Origin: Clostridia bacterium
GTDB lineage: Bacteria; Bacillota; Clostridia; Oscillospirales; CAG-272
Direction: 5' to 3'
NCBI GenBank assembly: GCA_900769475.1
Contig: CAAGGQ010000109.1
Coordinates: forward strand, 1-15,844
DNA: 15,844 nucleotides
In this document: one piece after another, positions 1 through 6,950 of the stretch
How the letters are laid out: each line of letters starts with the position of its first letter
Numbering within the stretch: the first letter of the stretch is position 1
Notes under the pieces: generated by a model
What the model saw: the letters and a program-made list of their open reading frames with translations, nothing else
Told to the model about the DNA's origin: nothing
Databases searched by the model: none
Position numbers and translations under genes: made by a program

Positions 1-70
1 CAGGGCGCTCTTTTTCCAGCGCCTCCCCGGCCTTGGTCAACAAATGGATGGGAGTTACGTCAGCTTTCAC
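1..70 (-). CDS. Unidentified gene, 5' end only (truncated by window edge)
   Basis: Only the first 23 codons are present. The reading frame opens with GTG at 68-70, preceded on the minus strand by AAAGGAG about eight bases upstream. The start lies inside the last codons of the MFS gene and overlaps it by 11 bp, so the two are translationally coupled and this is the next gene of the operon. The peptide begins VKADVTPIHLLTKAGEALEK. It shows no signal peptide or membrane segment and I recognise no family from so few residues. Its place after a sugar-type transporter and near a rhamnosidase makes a carbohydrate-metabolism enzyme likely, but that is inference only. Confidence 0.6.
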   Translation of the reverse strand, partial: MKADVTPIHLLTKAGEALEKERP

Positions 71-1367
71 GGGAGGTCTCCTTTCTTTTTTTCGAAAACC
101 AATACACGCCCAGCAGATACGCCGCCACCGCCAAGGCTACCAGCAAGGCCGCCCAGAAGATGCTTGCGTTGGGAATGAAGGAGATAGTTCCGTCATCGTT
201 CACCACGGTGTTGGCGTTGCGCAGAACGTATGCGCCAATGCCGGGTCCCAGAATACCTGGCAGCAGTACCTGAGCCACGATGCGCAGACCCTGGAACATG
301 CCCGACCGATTTTGAGGCGTGCAATCACGGATGACCGCACCAAACACGGCGGTAGACGCCAGATAGCCGCACATCATGAGCAGGGAGCCCAAAAAGACCA
401 TGGGTGTACCCCGGAAGCAGGCCAGCACCACGTAACCGCCACACAACAGCGCCAGGGGCAACAGGATGGCGCGCCACAGGCCGCGCCGATCGTACACCCG
501 TCCCCACAGGGCGGTAAACACCGCCGCCAGCAGAATGGCGGGGGCCATGACGAACACGTAATTCTCCATCTGTAGAGAAACCGTGTAATACAGAATGAGA
601 TAGGGCATAAAGATCTGAATGGAAATGCCAAAGATGGCAAAAGCCGCCAGATACAGATACAAGGAAAGATTTTGAACGATCACCCTCGGGCGGAAGCCGT
701 AGATCAGGTTGGCAAAATAGTTTTGGTTAGCCTCGGTGGAGATTACGGGATCCCGGATCAGGAAAAAGCCCAGCACGCCAATGAGCAGAACCACGCCACC
801 GATGATACAAAAGATCACCGTCCAGCTTTCCTCCCGTCCCAGATCAAAGGACATAAATCCACCAAACACCGCCAGAATGGCCACCATAGGCATCATGGCG
901 TTGATGCCCTCCACCGCTCCGCGATCCTTGGAGGAGGTCATATCGGTGAGCCAGGCATTAAAGCAAGCGTCGTTGGCAGAGGAGCCGAAAAAGGTCATCA
1001 GGCAGTCCAGAACGATCACCAGGGTCACGCCAATGGCCGAGATCGAGGCCGCGGTGGGAAAGACCACCGAGAGAAGATCCTTTTGCAGAAGCGCAAATCC
1101 CAAAATGGAAATGCCCCACAGCAGATACCCTCCGCAGATGAAGACCTTGCGGCGTCCCAGCTTATCCGAAAGGGCTCCTATGAGCATGGTGGTCAGGGTG
1201 GCGGTGACCGCGCTGGCCGAAACCATGGCGGCGATCTCCCCTGCCGAGGCGTGGAACATGCGGTACATAAACACGTTCAAATACATGTTTTCCACCACCC
1301 AGGCGATCTGCCCTACCAGGCCAAAGATCACCAGGGCAAGATAAAAGCGTTTGCGTTCCAATTTCAT
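60..1367 (-). CDS. MFS transporter, probable sugar/glycoside permease
   Basis: The 435-residue protein is strongly hydrophobic, with about twelve predicted membrane helices, the usual size for the major facilitator superfamily. The loop between helices 2 and 3 carries motif A, GALSDKLGRRK, at residues 64-74. A related basic turn, GRVYDRRGLWR, lies in the second half. The C-terminus is short, basic and cytoplasmic. The ATG overlaps the stop of the acetyltransferase gene by four bases (ATGA) and has an AAGGAAGGGAAG ribosome site. The gene belongs to the minus-strand operon led by the AraC regulator, which is divergent from an alpha-L-rhamnosidase. A rhamnoside or other glycoside is therefore the likely substrate. 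The substrate is inference; the superfamily call is firm. Confidence 0.85.
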   Translation of the reverse strand: MKLERKRFYLALVIFGLVGQIAWVVENMYLNVFMYRMFHASAGEIAAMVSASAVTATLTTMLIGALSDKLGRRKVFICGGYLLWGISILGFALLQKDLLSVVFPTAASISAIGVTLVIVLDCLMTFFGSSANDACFNAWLTDMTSSKDRGAVEGINAMMPMVAILAVFGGFMSFDLGREESWTVIFCIIGGVVLLIGVLGFFLIRDPVISTEANQNYFANLIYGFRPRVIVQNLSLYLYLAAFAIFGISIQIFMPYLILYYTVSLQMENYVFVMAPAILLAAVFTALWGRVYDRRGLWRAILLPLALLCGGYVVLACFRGTPMVFLGSLLMMCGYLASTAVFGAVIRDCTPQNRSGMFQGLRIVAQVLLPGILGPGIGAYVLRNANTVVNDDGTISFIPNASIFWAALLVALAVAAYLLGVYWFSKKRKETSRES

Positions 1368-1873
1368 TTCTCTTCCCTTCCTTTCGTTTCATCCTCACAT
1401 TTTTGATAGGCCATGCGCTCGTCCCCGCTCTCCAGATAAATGATACCGCAGTACACAAAGCCGTTCTTTTCCAGGGACCGTTGCATGGGATGGTTATCCC
1501 GATGGGTGTCGATTTTGAGATTGTGACAGCGGGCGTAGCAATGCGCAAAGCAGAAGGAGGCCACTCCGCGGCGGTGCGCGGCCACGGCAATGCGATGAAT
1601 CACCCCGTAGGGGCGAGCATTGCGCCAGGCACCGTCGATCCGGCGATAGGTGGGATCCTCTCCCTCAAAATAGCAAAAGACGCCCAGGATCTCTCCCTCC
1701 TCCACGCAGAGGTAGCAATTCCCCGCAGCAATGTCCCGGGAGACGATCTCGGCACCGGGATAGCCGCCGCTCCATTGCTCGACGTTTCCGTGGGCGCGCA
1801 TATAGGCCCGAGCGCTATCGTAGATCTCCAGGATCCGCGGCAGCTGTTCCGGGGTAGCAGATACGATCTTCAT
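1364..1873 (-). CDS. GNAT family N-acetyltransferase
   Basis: The 169-residue protein has the GNAT fold layout. It has an N-terminal MKIVSATPEQLPRILEIYD segment, a central strand (CYLCVEEGEILGVFCYF), and an acetyl-CoA-binding strand and loop, HRIAVAAHRRGVASFCF, at about residues 93-109. The C-terminus has the typical KNGFVYCGIIYL strand. GNAT enzymes transfer acetyl from acetyl-CoA to an amine; the substrate cannot be read from sequence. The TRRIDG-like stretch and DTHRDNHPM resemble the many small cytosolic GNAT proteins of Clostridia. The start overlaps the ATPase stop by four bases (ATGA) and the stop overlaps the MFS start, so it is the middle of a coupled operon. Its role there is unclear. 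Confidence 0.85.
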   Translation of the reverse strand: MKIVSATPEQLPRILEIYDSARAYMRAHGNVEQWSGGYPGAEIVSRDIAAGNCYLCVEEGEILGVFCYFEGEDPTYRRIDGAWRNARPYGVIHRIAVAAHRRGVASFCFAHCYARCHNLKIDTHRDNHPMQRSLEKNGFVYCGIIYLESGDERMAYQKCEDETKGREEK

Positions 1874-2787
1874 TGGAATTTCTCCTCCTTGGACTGGGTT
1901 TCAAATTCTTTTTGATGCTTGATAAACAGCTCGTAATACGCCCTCACGTTCTCCAACGCAGTCCAGGGACGAACGCACACCGGGGCGCGATCCAGATCGT
2001 AGATCCTGGCCCCCTTCATGGAGAGAAGAAAGGGAGAATGGGTGGAAATGACGAACTGGCACCCGTAAAAGCGGGCCGAATCCTCCAAAAATCTCGCCAG
2101 CTCCTGCTGGAGGGCGGCGGAAAGACTGTTCTCCGGCTCGTCCAGCAGATATAGCGCGTTCTCGGTGATCTTTTGGGTAAAATAGGAAAAGGCACTCTCT
2201 CCGTTGGATCTCCCCTGCAGCTCGGCACGGGGCATTCGACGGGATACGTACACCGATTTGGTGCGGCGCTTGGCCTCGCTCCGCCGCTTGAATTCCTCAA
2301 ACTCCCCCAGATTACGCAGAGGCTCCATGGGGGTCTCCCGGGTCACGTAGTACTCCTCGAACAACGCCTCGCGGCGGCGATCGATCCCCTCGTTGATGGT
2401 GCGGGTGTCCAGCAACAAATCAAACACGTCATCGCTGGAGATCATGCGGCTGGCCGAGGGAAGGCGCTTCACCCCGGGAGCCAGGTCATAGCGGCACCGC
2501 TCCAGATAGGGATCGGTAAAGGGGGTATGGTTCCAGGGCGACGCCCGATCCATGCCCAGGGCCTCGGCAATGAGGTTGAGCAGGGTGGACTTGCCCGAGC
2601 CGTTCCCGCCGTACAACAGGGTCACGGGGGCAAAGGTCAGCTCCTCCAGTCCCTTCTCGGGAAAGAGCTTGAAGGGATACACGTTGTTGTGGTCGTAGCA
2701 TTGCATTTCCAGCTGGTAGGGAAAGGAGAGAAGAAAACGCTCCTCCTCCCCCACGGGAACGGTGCGAAAGGACTCCAAATAGATCAT
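1870..2787 (-). CDS. ABC/OLD-like AAA ATPase (stand-alone, no nuclease domain)
   Basis: The 305-residue soluble ATPase has all parts of an ABC-type head. Walker A (GGNGSGKST) is at residues 60-68. A degenerate signature, RSNGES, is near 193-198. Walker B (YLLDEPEN) is at 213-220, and a switch histidine lies in STHSPFLLS at 248-256. It is a single short cassette with no transmembrane, substrate-binding or TOPRIM domain. It therefore resembles the stand-alone AAA_21/AAA_23 predicted ATPases rather than a transporter subunit. A basic stretch, KRRSEAKRRTK, sits just before the signature. The start has AAGGAGGGG, which overlaps the stop codon of the AraC gene 11 bp away. The stop overlaps the GNAT start by four bases. 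Biological role unknown. Confidence 0.8.
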   Translation of the reverse strand: MIYLESFRTVPVGEEERFLLSFPYQLEMQCYDHNNVYPFKLFPEKGLEELTFAPVTLLYGGNGSGKSTLLNLIAEALGMDRASPWNHTPFTDPYLERCRYDLAPGVKRLPSASRMISSDDVFDLLLDTRTINEGIDRRREALFEEYYVTRETPMEPLRNLGEFEEFKRRSEAKRRTKSVYVSRRMPRAELQGRSNGESAFSYFTQKITENALYLLDEPENSLSAALQQELARFLEDSARFYGCQFVISTHSPFLLSMKGARIYDLDRAPVCVRPWTALENVRAYYELFIKHQKEFETQSKEEKFQ

Positions 2788-2798
2788 ACGTCCCCTCC

Positions 2799-3677
2799 TT
2801 AGCCCCGCCGTTGCCGACGGAAATCGGCAGGCGAGAGTCCTGTGATGCGCTTGACGACCTCGGAGAAGAACTTCACGTCATGGTATCCCACGATCTCCGC
2901 GATCTCGGAAATGGTCTTGTTGGAGGAAGACAGCAACCGGCAGCCCTGCATCACTCGATAGTTCTGCAAATAGCGCACGAAGGACATGCCCACGTCGTTT
3001 TTAAAGCGCTTGCTGATGTACGGCAGGCTGTAATTGAGGCGGGCGGCCAGATCCTGCAGGGTGATGGGCTCCATGTAATGCTCGGCCACGTAAGCAATGA
3101 TCAGCGCGCCAATGTCCTGCCCCGTGGCGGCCACCTGGGCATCATCCAGCTGACGCATGGTGAGGAGAAGGATCTCGATCAGATAGCAACGGATCAGCGC
3201 CGTGTAGCCCGCCTCCCGTCGCTGAGACTCGGCGGCAATGAGCTGGAGCAGATGGCGGATCTGTCCGCTATCGTCGTGAAAGACCATGCGGGCTGGGTTT
3301 TGTACCAGCGCCTGAATATTAAAATGCAGCAAATAATGCTCCAGGAGCATGCGCAAGCTCTTGGTTCCCTTGAGAATGGGATCCAACAGCTCGGGCAAAA
3401 AAAGACAATCGGTATTTTCAAAGCCGGAGGCCTCCGCGCTCTTGTAGGAGTGGCGGCTTCCGTAGTCCACAATGAGATAATCCCCGGGGGAAAGGAGGGT
3501 GCTTTGTCCGTCCAGCACGTGCTCCACCGTTCCGCGAACAATGTAGCTCAATTCCAAAAAGGAGTGGTCGTGCAAGGGAACCTCTTTTTGCATGGGATGG
3601 GATACGATATAAAACTTTTCCCGCTTCAAATCGGGCAGGATTCGCTCAAACATCTCCTGCAATTTTTCCTCTGCCAT
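2799..3677 (-). CDS. AraC-family transcriptional regulator (cupin sensor plus HTH)
   Basis: The 292-residue protein has two domains. Residues about 20-80 form a cupin-type sensor, with HDHSFLELSYIVRG and then SPGDYLIVDYGSRHSY. Residues about 185-290 form the double helix-turn-helix of the AraC/XylS family. The second helix-turn-helix reads ISEIAEIVGYHDVKFFSEVVKR, followed by the family's closing motif GLSPADFRR. It is the first gene of the minus-strand operon. Its promoter overlaps that of the divergent rhamnosidase, the usual arrangement for a regulator controlling the neighbouring glycoside genes and itself. The effector is probably rhamnose or a derivative (inference from context). The ATG at 3675-3677 has an AAAGGGGGT ribosome site. 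Confidence 0.9.
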   Translation of the reverse strand: MAEEKLQEMFERILPDLKREKFYIVSHPMQKEVPLHDHSFLELSYIVRGTVEHVLDGQSTLLSPGDYLIVDYGSRHSYKSAEASGFENTDCLFLPELLDPILKGTKSLRMLLEHYLLHFNIQALVQNPARMVFHDDSGQIRHLLQLIAAESQRREAGYTALIRCYLIEILLLTMRQLDDAQVAATGQDIGALIIAYVAEHYMEPITLQDLAARLNYSLPYISKRFKNDVGMSFVRYLQNYRVMQGCRLLSSSNKTISEIAEIVGYHDVKFFSEVVKRITGLSPADFRRQRRG

Positions 3678-3708
3678 AAAAATACCCCCTTTTTTTCAAA
3701 AATATCGG

Positions 3709-3737
3709 TTGATTTATTATATCATATCGTGTATACT
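3709..3737 (+). promoter_or_regulatory. Sigma-A promoter of the rhamnosidase gene
   Basis: TTGATT at 3709-3714 and TATACT at 3732-3737 are separated by 17 bp. The start site would be near 3744, giving a 5' leader of about 40 nt before the ATG at 3783. This promoter overlaps the divergent AraC promoter, so one bound regulator could affect both. Confidence 0.75.
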
Positions 3738-3745
3738 ATATGCAA
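3716..3745 (-). promoter_or_regulatory. Sigma-A promoter of the araC-led operon
   Basis: On the minus strand TTGCAT (3745-3740) and TATAAT (3721-3716) are 18 bp apart. Just upstream is the CAAAAAAACCTC element that also precedes the tRNA-Glu and rpsT promoters. The region overlaps the rhamnosidase promoter on the other strand. Confidence 0.7.
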
Positions 3746-3782
3746 GAGGTTTTTTTGAATTTTACAGCCGAAGGAGAAGAAA

Positions 3783-6005
3783 ATGAAACCGACCGCAGTA
3801 TGGATCACGTCCCCCGAGGATCTCGGCGGCGCCGCCGTATCCTTTGTAAAAGAATTCGCCCCGAGGAAGCCCATCAAAAAGGCCACCATGCACGCCACCG
3901 CCATGGGACTCTACGCCCTCTACCTCAACGGCGCGCGAGTAGGCAAAGGGGTGCTCACCCCCGGATGGACCAGCTATCAACATCGAATTCAATACCAGAC
4001 CTACGATATCACTGCCGCATTGCAGGAAAGCAACCGCCTGGAGGCCCGGGTGGGTCAGGGCTGGGCCGTGGGACACGTGGGCTACGCGCACACAAACCAC
4101 TTCTTTGACGATCATACTTCTCTTCTCCTTTGGATGGAGATCCTGTACATCGATGGCACCCGGGAGCAGATCTCGACCGACGCCTCCTGGGAGGTCTATA
4201 CCTGTCCTATCCTCTCCAGCGAGATCTACCACGGCGAAACCGTGGACCTCACCGCCCCCATCCGTTGCCTGGGGCACGCGGTGGAGTGCGAGGTCGATAC
4301 CAAGGTAATCCCCCAGGTGGGCGAATGGATCGTGGAGAACGAGCACATCGCTCCCGTGGAGCTCCTCCGCACGCCCAAGGGCGAGCTGGTGCTGGACTTT
4401 GGGCAAAACCTGACCGGCTACGTGGAGGTCACGGTCCAAGGCCCTCGTGGAAGCCGCATCGTGCTTCACCACGCCGAGGTGCTGGACAAGGAGGGCAACC
4501 TTTACACCGAAAATCTTCGCGGTGCGCGGAACGAAAATATCTACGTGCTCAGCGGGGAGCTTGACGTCTTCAAGCCCACCTTCAGCTTCCAGGGCTTCCG
4601 CTACGTTCATTTAGTGGAATACCCCCTGGAGCGAGTGGATCTCTCCCAGTTTCGCGCCATCGTGGTGCACTCGGAAATGAAGCGCACCGGTACCTTTGTG
4701 TGCGGAAACGAAAAGATCAATCAGCTCTACCACAACATCCTCTGGGGACAGAAAAGCAACTATCTGGATCTCCCCACCGACTGCCCTCAGCGGGACGAGC
4801 GCCTGGGCTGGACGGGAGACGCCCAGATCTTCTTCCGTGCCGCCGCCATCAACTACGACGTGGAGCGTTTCTTTGAGAAGTGGCTGGGTGACGTGGCTCT
4901 GGAGCAGCACAAGGACGGTGCCGTAGGCGGCATCGTTCCCCATTGCCTGAAGGGCAAGATGACCCGCATCTCCGCCGCCTGGGGCGACGCGGCCACCATC
5001 ATTCCCTGGAATCTCTACGTAACCTACGGTAACAAGAAGCTGTTGAAGAAACACTTCCCCATGATGAAAAAATGGGTAGACTACATCCGCCAGGCAGGCC
5101 CCGTGGAGACCCTTTGGCTGGGTGGACGTCACTACGGCGACTGGCTGGCCATGGACAACGATCCCGATCGCTACGACGGTGCCACCCCCACCGACTATAT
5201 CGCCAGCCTCTACTATCTCCACTCCACCACCCTGCTGATCAAGGCCGGAAAGGTGCTGGGAATGGACGTGAACTCCTACGAGGAGCTTCTCCCACGGATC
5301 CGTGCCGCCATCCGCGCCCGCTACATCAAGAACGGGGATCTGCGCCTGGTGTCCGACTCCTGGGCAGAAGGAGATCCCGAGCCTACCCTCCAAACCCAGA
5401 CCGCCTACGTCATGGCTCTCTACTTTGGCATTTGTGACGGGGACGAGGCTCGCCTCTTTGCCCGGCGCCTGGCCGATATGATCCGTGCCAACGGCACTCG
5501 CATGACCACCGGCTTTGTGGGCACGCCCTATCTCCTCCACGCCCTCTCCGAAAACGGATATACCGACCTGGCCTACGAGCTTCTCTTCCAGGAAAAAAAT
5601 CCCTCCTGGCTCTACTCGGTCTGCCACGGCGCCACCACCATGTGGGAGCATTGGAACAGCCAAAAGGAGGACGGAAGCTTTTGGAGTCCGCAAATGAATT
5701 CCTTCAATCACTACGCCTACGGCGCCGTGTTGGATTGGATCGTTGGCGTAGGCGTAGGCATCACTCCCGTGGAGTCGGCCCCCAACTACCGGGAGATCTC
5801 CATCGCTCCCCATCCCCACCCTGCCCTGGGCTTTGCCGATGCTTCCATCCAAACTCGCTCGGGAAAGGTGCGGGTGCACTGGTACTACAAGGGTAACAAG
5901 GTATACTACGAGATCGAGATTCCCGAAGGTACCCTGGCCCATCTTCGCCTTCCCTCGGGACACATCGCCACCCTCACCTCCGGCAGCTATCACTTTGCCG
6001 AATAA
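3783..6005 (+). CDS. Alpha-L-rhamnosidase, GH78 family, cytoplasmic
   Basis: The 740-residue enzyme should hydrolyse terminal alpha-L-rhamnose by the inverting GH78 mechanism. An N-terminal beta domain (about 30-140) contains YALYLNGARVGKGVLTPGW. A second beta-sandwich follows (about 180-290) with LDFGQNLTGYVEV. The (alpha/alpha)6 barrel begins near 305. The barrel carries the family hallmark DCPQRDERLGWTGDAQIF at 333-350, which holds the acidic active-site residues. It also has YGDWL at about 451 and MWEHW at 620-624, whose glutamate is the expected general base. There is no signal peptide, so the substrate must be imported. The protein is at the short end of the family and lacks extra carbohydrate-binding modules. 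AAGGAG lies eight bases before the ATG. Confidence 0.95.
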   Translation: MKPTAVWITSPEDLGGAAVSFVKEFAPRKPIKKATMHATAMGLYALYLNGARVGKGVLTPGWTSYQHRIQYQTYDITAALQESNRLEARVGQGWAVGHVGYAHTNHFFDDHTSLLLWMEILYIDGTREQISTDASWEVYTCPILSSEIYHGETVDLTAPIRCLGHAVECEVDTKVIPQVGEWIVENEHIAPVELLRTPKGELVLDFGQNLTGYVEVTVQGPRGSRIVLHHAEVLDKEGNLYTENLRGARNENIYVLSGELDVFKPTFSFQGFRYVHLVEYPLERVDLSQFRAIVVHSEMKRTGTFVCGNEKINQLYHNILWGQKSNYLDLPTDCPQRDERLGWTGDAQIFFRAAAINYDVERFFEKWLGDVALEQHKDGAVGGIVPHCLKGKMTRISAAWGDAATIIPWNLYVTYGNKKLLKKHFPMMKKWVDYIRQAGPVETLWLGGRHYGDWLAMDNDPDRYDGATPTDYIASLYYLHSTTLLIKAGKVLGMDVNSYEELLPRIRAAIRARYIKNGDLRLVSDSWAEGDPEPTLQTQTAYVMALYFGICDGDEARLFARRLADMIRANGTRMTTGFVGTPYLLHALSENGYTDLAYELLFQEKNPSWLYSVCHGATTMWEHWNSQKEDGSFWSPQMNSFNHYAYGAVLDWIVGVGVGITPVESAPNYREISIAPHPHPALGFADASIQTRSGKVRVHWYYKGNKVYYEIEIPEGTLAHLRLPSGHIATLTSGSYHFAE

Positions 6006-6011
6006 ATGCAA

Positions 6012-6044
6012 CGGAGGATGTTCTCCATGAGCATCCTCCGCTTT
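6012..6044 (+). terminator. Weak terminator-like hairpin after the rhamnosidase gene
   Basis: CGGAGGATG (6012-6020) pairs with CATCCTCCG (6032-6040), a nine-bp GC-rich stem with an 11-nt loop. Only CTTTG follows, so the U tract is poor. It sits seven bases after the rhamnosidase stop and probably helps end that transcript. Confidence 0.5.
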
Positions 6045-6057
6045 GAAAAAATGAAAC

Positions 6058-6094
6058 GCAAAAAGGGCTGTTTCACAACCGTAAAACAGCCCTT
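6058..6094 (-). terminator. Intrinsic terminator of the tRNA-Glu transcript
   Basis: On the minus strand an 11-bp stem forms, AAGGGCTGTTT (6094-6084) with AAACAGCCCTT (6073-6063), around a 10-nt loop. It runs directly into a T run at 6064-6060. On the plus strand no T run follows, so it serves the minus-strand transcript arriving from tRNA-Glu. Confidence 0.75.
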
Positions 6095-6233
6095 CCATCA
6101 AGGAATATGGAAATGATGCGGCAAGGTTTCCTCCACCCAAAGGGCAGCGCAGAGAGTATCAAACGGCCCGAAGGCTACATACCAACTGCGAAAAGGAAAC
6201 TTGCATAAAGGAAGCAAGCCTTTCGGCTTGCTT
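6093..6233 (-). ncRNA. Candidate structured RNA in the trailer of tRNA-Glu
   Basis: Between the tRNA 3' end and the terminator the minus strand can fold almost entirely. (a) AAGCAAGCC-GAAA-GGCTTGCTT (6233-6212) is a nine-bp stem with a GNRA loop. (b) A closing stem of ten pairs with one bulge forms between GCAAGTTTCC (6204-6195) and GGAAACCTTGC (6131-6121). (c) Inside it, CGCAG/CTGCG, GTAT/ATAC and GCC-TTCG-GGC stack coaxially (6190-6148), ending in a cUUCGg tetraloop. (d) A small CCC-TTT-GGG hairpin is also inside. (e) A TTCCAT/ATGGAA hairpin lies at 6112-6093. The GAAA and UUCG loops occur only when read on the minus strand, the same direction as the tRNA promoter and the terminator. I do not recognise the family. 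It could be a processed small RNA or simply an elaborate trailer. Confidence 0.5.
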
Positions 6234-6235
6234 AG

Positions 6236-6310
6236 TGGTGACCCCTACGGGAATCGAACCCATATCTTCGCCGTGAGAGGGCGACGTCTTAGCCGTTTGA
6301 CTAAGGGGCC
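6236..6310 (-). tRNA. tRNA-Glu (anticodon CTC), CCA encoded
   Basis: A full cloverleaf is visible on the minus strand. The acceptor stem pairs GGCCCCT with AGGGGTC and contains one G-U pair. The D arm is closed by GTC/GAC. The anticodon stem TCGCC/GGCGA holds loop CTCTCAC, so the anticodon is CTC. The T arm is ATGGG-TTCGATT-CCCGT. Discriminator A is at 6239 and CCA is encoded at 6238-6236. The mature 5' G is at 6310, about 20 nt after the -10 box. It decodes GAG, a frequent codon in these genes. Confidence 0.95.
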
Positions 6311-6329
6311 ATATCCATATGACTTGGAT

Positions 6330-6358
6330 ATTATAACACAGTTCTCAACATTTTGCAA
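6330..6358 (-). promoter_or_regulatory. Promoter of tRNA-Glu
   Basis: On the minus strand TTGCAA (6358-6353) and TATAAT (6335-6330) have a 17-bp spacer. Immediately upstream is an A/T-tract element ending CAAAAACCTC that is identical to the one before the rpsT promoter. Confidence 0.85.
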
Positions 6359-6362
6359 GAGG

Positions 6363-6386
6363 TTTTTGAAAAAAAGTTTTCAAAAA
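6363..6386. repeat. Perfect 10-bp inverted repeat upstream of tRNA-Glu and DUF523 gene
   Basis: TTTTTGAAAA (6363-6372) and TTTTCAAAAA (6377-6386) are perfect inverted copies separated by AAAG. The right arm lies at the far side of the tRNA-Glu upstream element and about 40 bp before the DUF523 start. It may be an UP-type or operator site, or may just reflect A/T tracts. Confidence 0.4.
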
Positions 6387-6427
6387 TCGAAAATTTGTGA
6401 TTTATACCAAAAAGCGAGGTAGTACGA

Positions 6428-6871
6428 TTGAAAAAACTGATCATCAGTGCCTGTTTGTTAGGCGAAAATTGCAGATACGACGGAAAAAGCAAACCCTGTC
6501 CCGCGGCCATGGCCCTGGGAGAGCGCTATCAGCTCCTGCCGGTGTGCCCCGAGCAGATGGGAGGACTTGACACTCCCCGTCCCCCCGCCGAGATCCAGGG
6601 AGAGCGGGTAATCAACCGTGAGGGGCGGGACGTGACCGCCCAATACCGTGCCGGCGCCGAGGCCACCCTGCGCTTGGCCAGGGCCGAGGGATGCACCCTG
6701 GCCCTTTTGAAGGAGAAAAGCCCCTCCTGCGGCAATGGTCGGGTCTATGACGGAAGCTTTACGGGCACCCTGACCGCCGGGGACGGAATTTGCGCCGCCC
6801 TCCTCAAGGCCCACGGCATCCGCGTGCTGGGCGAGAGCGAGATTGGGGCGCTGGAGGATTTGGAAGAATAA
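6428..6871 (+). CDS. DUF523 family protein (TudS-like Fe-S desulfidase family)
   Basis: The 147-residue protein matches the small DUF523 family across its length. It has an N-terminal IISACLLGENCRYDGKSK, then LLPVCPEQMGGL, RPPAEI, and LLKEKSPSCG followed by YDGSFTG and DGICAALL. Cysteines at 9, 40 and 101 match the three conserved positions. In the characterised member TudS such residues hold a [4Fe-4S] cluster that removes sulfur from thiouracil; whether this protein does the same is inference. The start is TTG at 6428, with GAGG eight bases upstream. Alternative ATG codons would remove the conserved N-terminal cysteine. The gene stands alone and is followed by a strong terminator. No convincing promoter is seen, only TTCAAA and TATACC with 18-bp spacing. 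Confidence 0.88.
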   Translation: MKKLIISACLLGENCRYDGKSKPCPAAMALGERYQLLPVCPEQMGGLDTPRPPAEIQGERVINREGRDVTAQYRAGAEATLRLARAEGCTLALLKEKSPSCGNGRVYDGSFTGTLTAGDGICAALLKAHGIRVLGESEIGALEDLEE

Positions 6872-6904
6872 AAATCAAAACCATCGGTGTTTTGTTCCCC
6901 AAGA

Positions 6905-6944
6905 AAGAGAAACAGACTGCCAAAAGCAGTCTGTTTCTCTTTTA
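6905..6944 (+). terminator. Strong intrinsic terminator after the DUF523 gene
   Basis: A 16-bp perfect stem, AAGAGAAACAGACTGC (6905-6920) with its complement at 6926-6941, has a five-base loop (CAAAA) and is followed by TT AAAA. On the minus strand the hairpin is followed by TTTCTT-like sequence, so it could also stop transcripts arriving from the right. Confidence 0.8.
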
Positions 6945-6950
6945 AAACCC

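Noticed and set aside
2811..3758. A 315-codon plus-strand frame opposite the AraC gene
   Set aside because: The minus strand has the cupin and AraC helix-turn-helix motifs. The plus frame has no recognisable domain.
4611..6140. A 509-codon open frame on the minus strand opposite the rhamnosidase and reaching into the RNA region
   Set aside because: The GH78 motifs on the plus strand are unmistakable, the minus frame has no ribosome site, and its N-terminal part runs through the terminator hairpins.
6201..6422. Short plus-strand frame across the tRNA
   Set aside because: It reads the complement of tRNA-Glu and its promoter and has no credible ribosome site.
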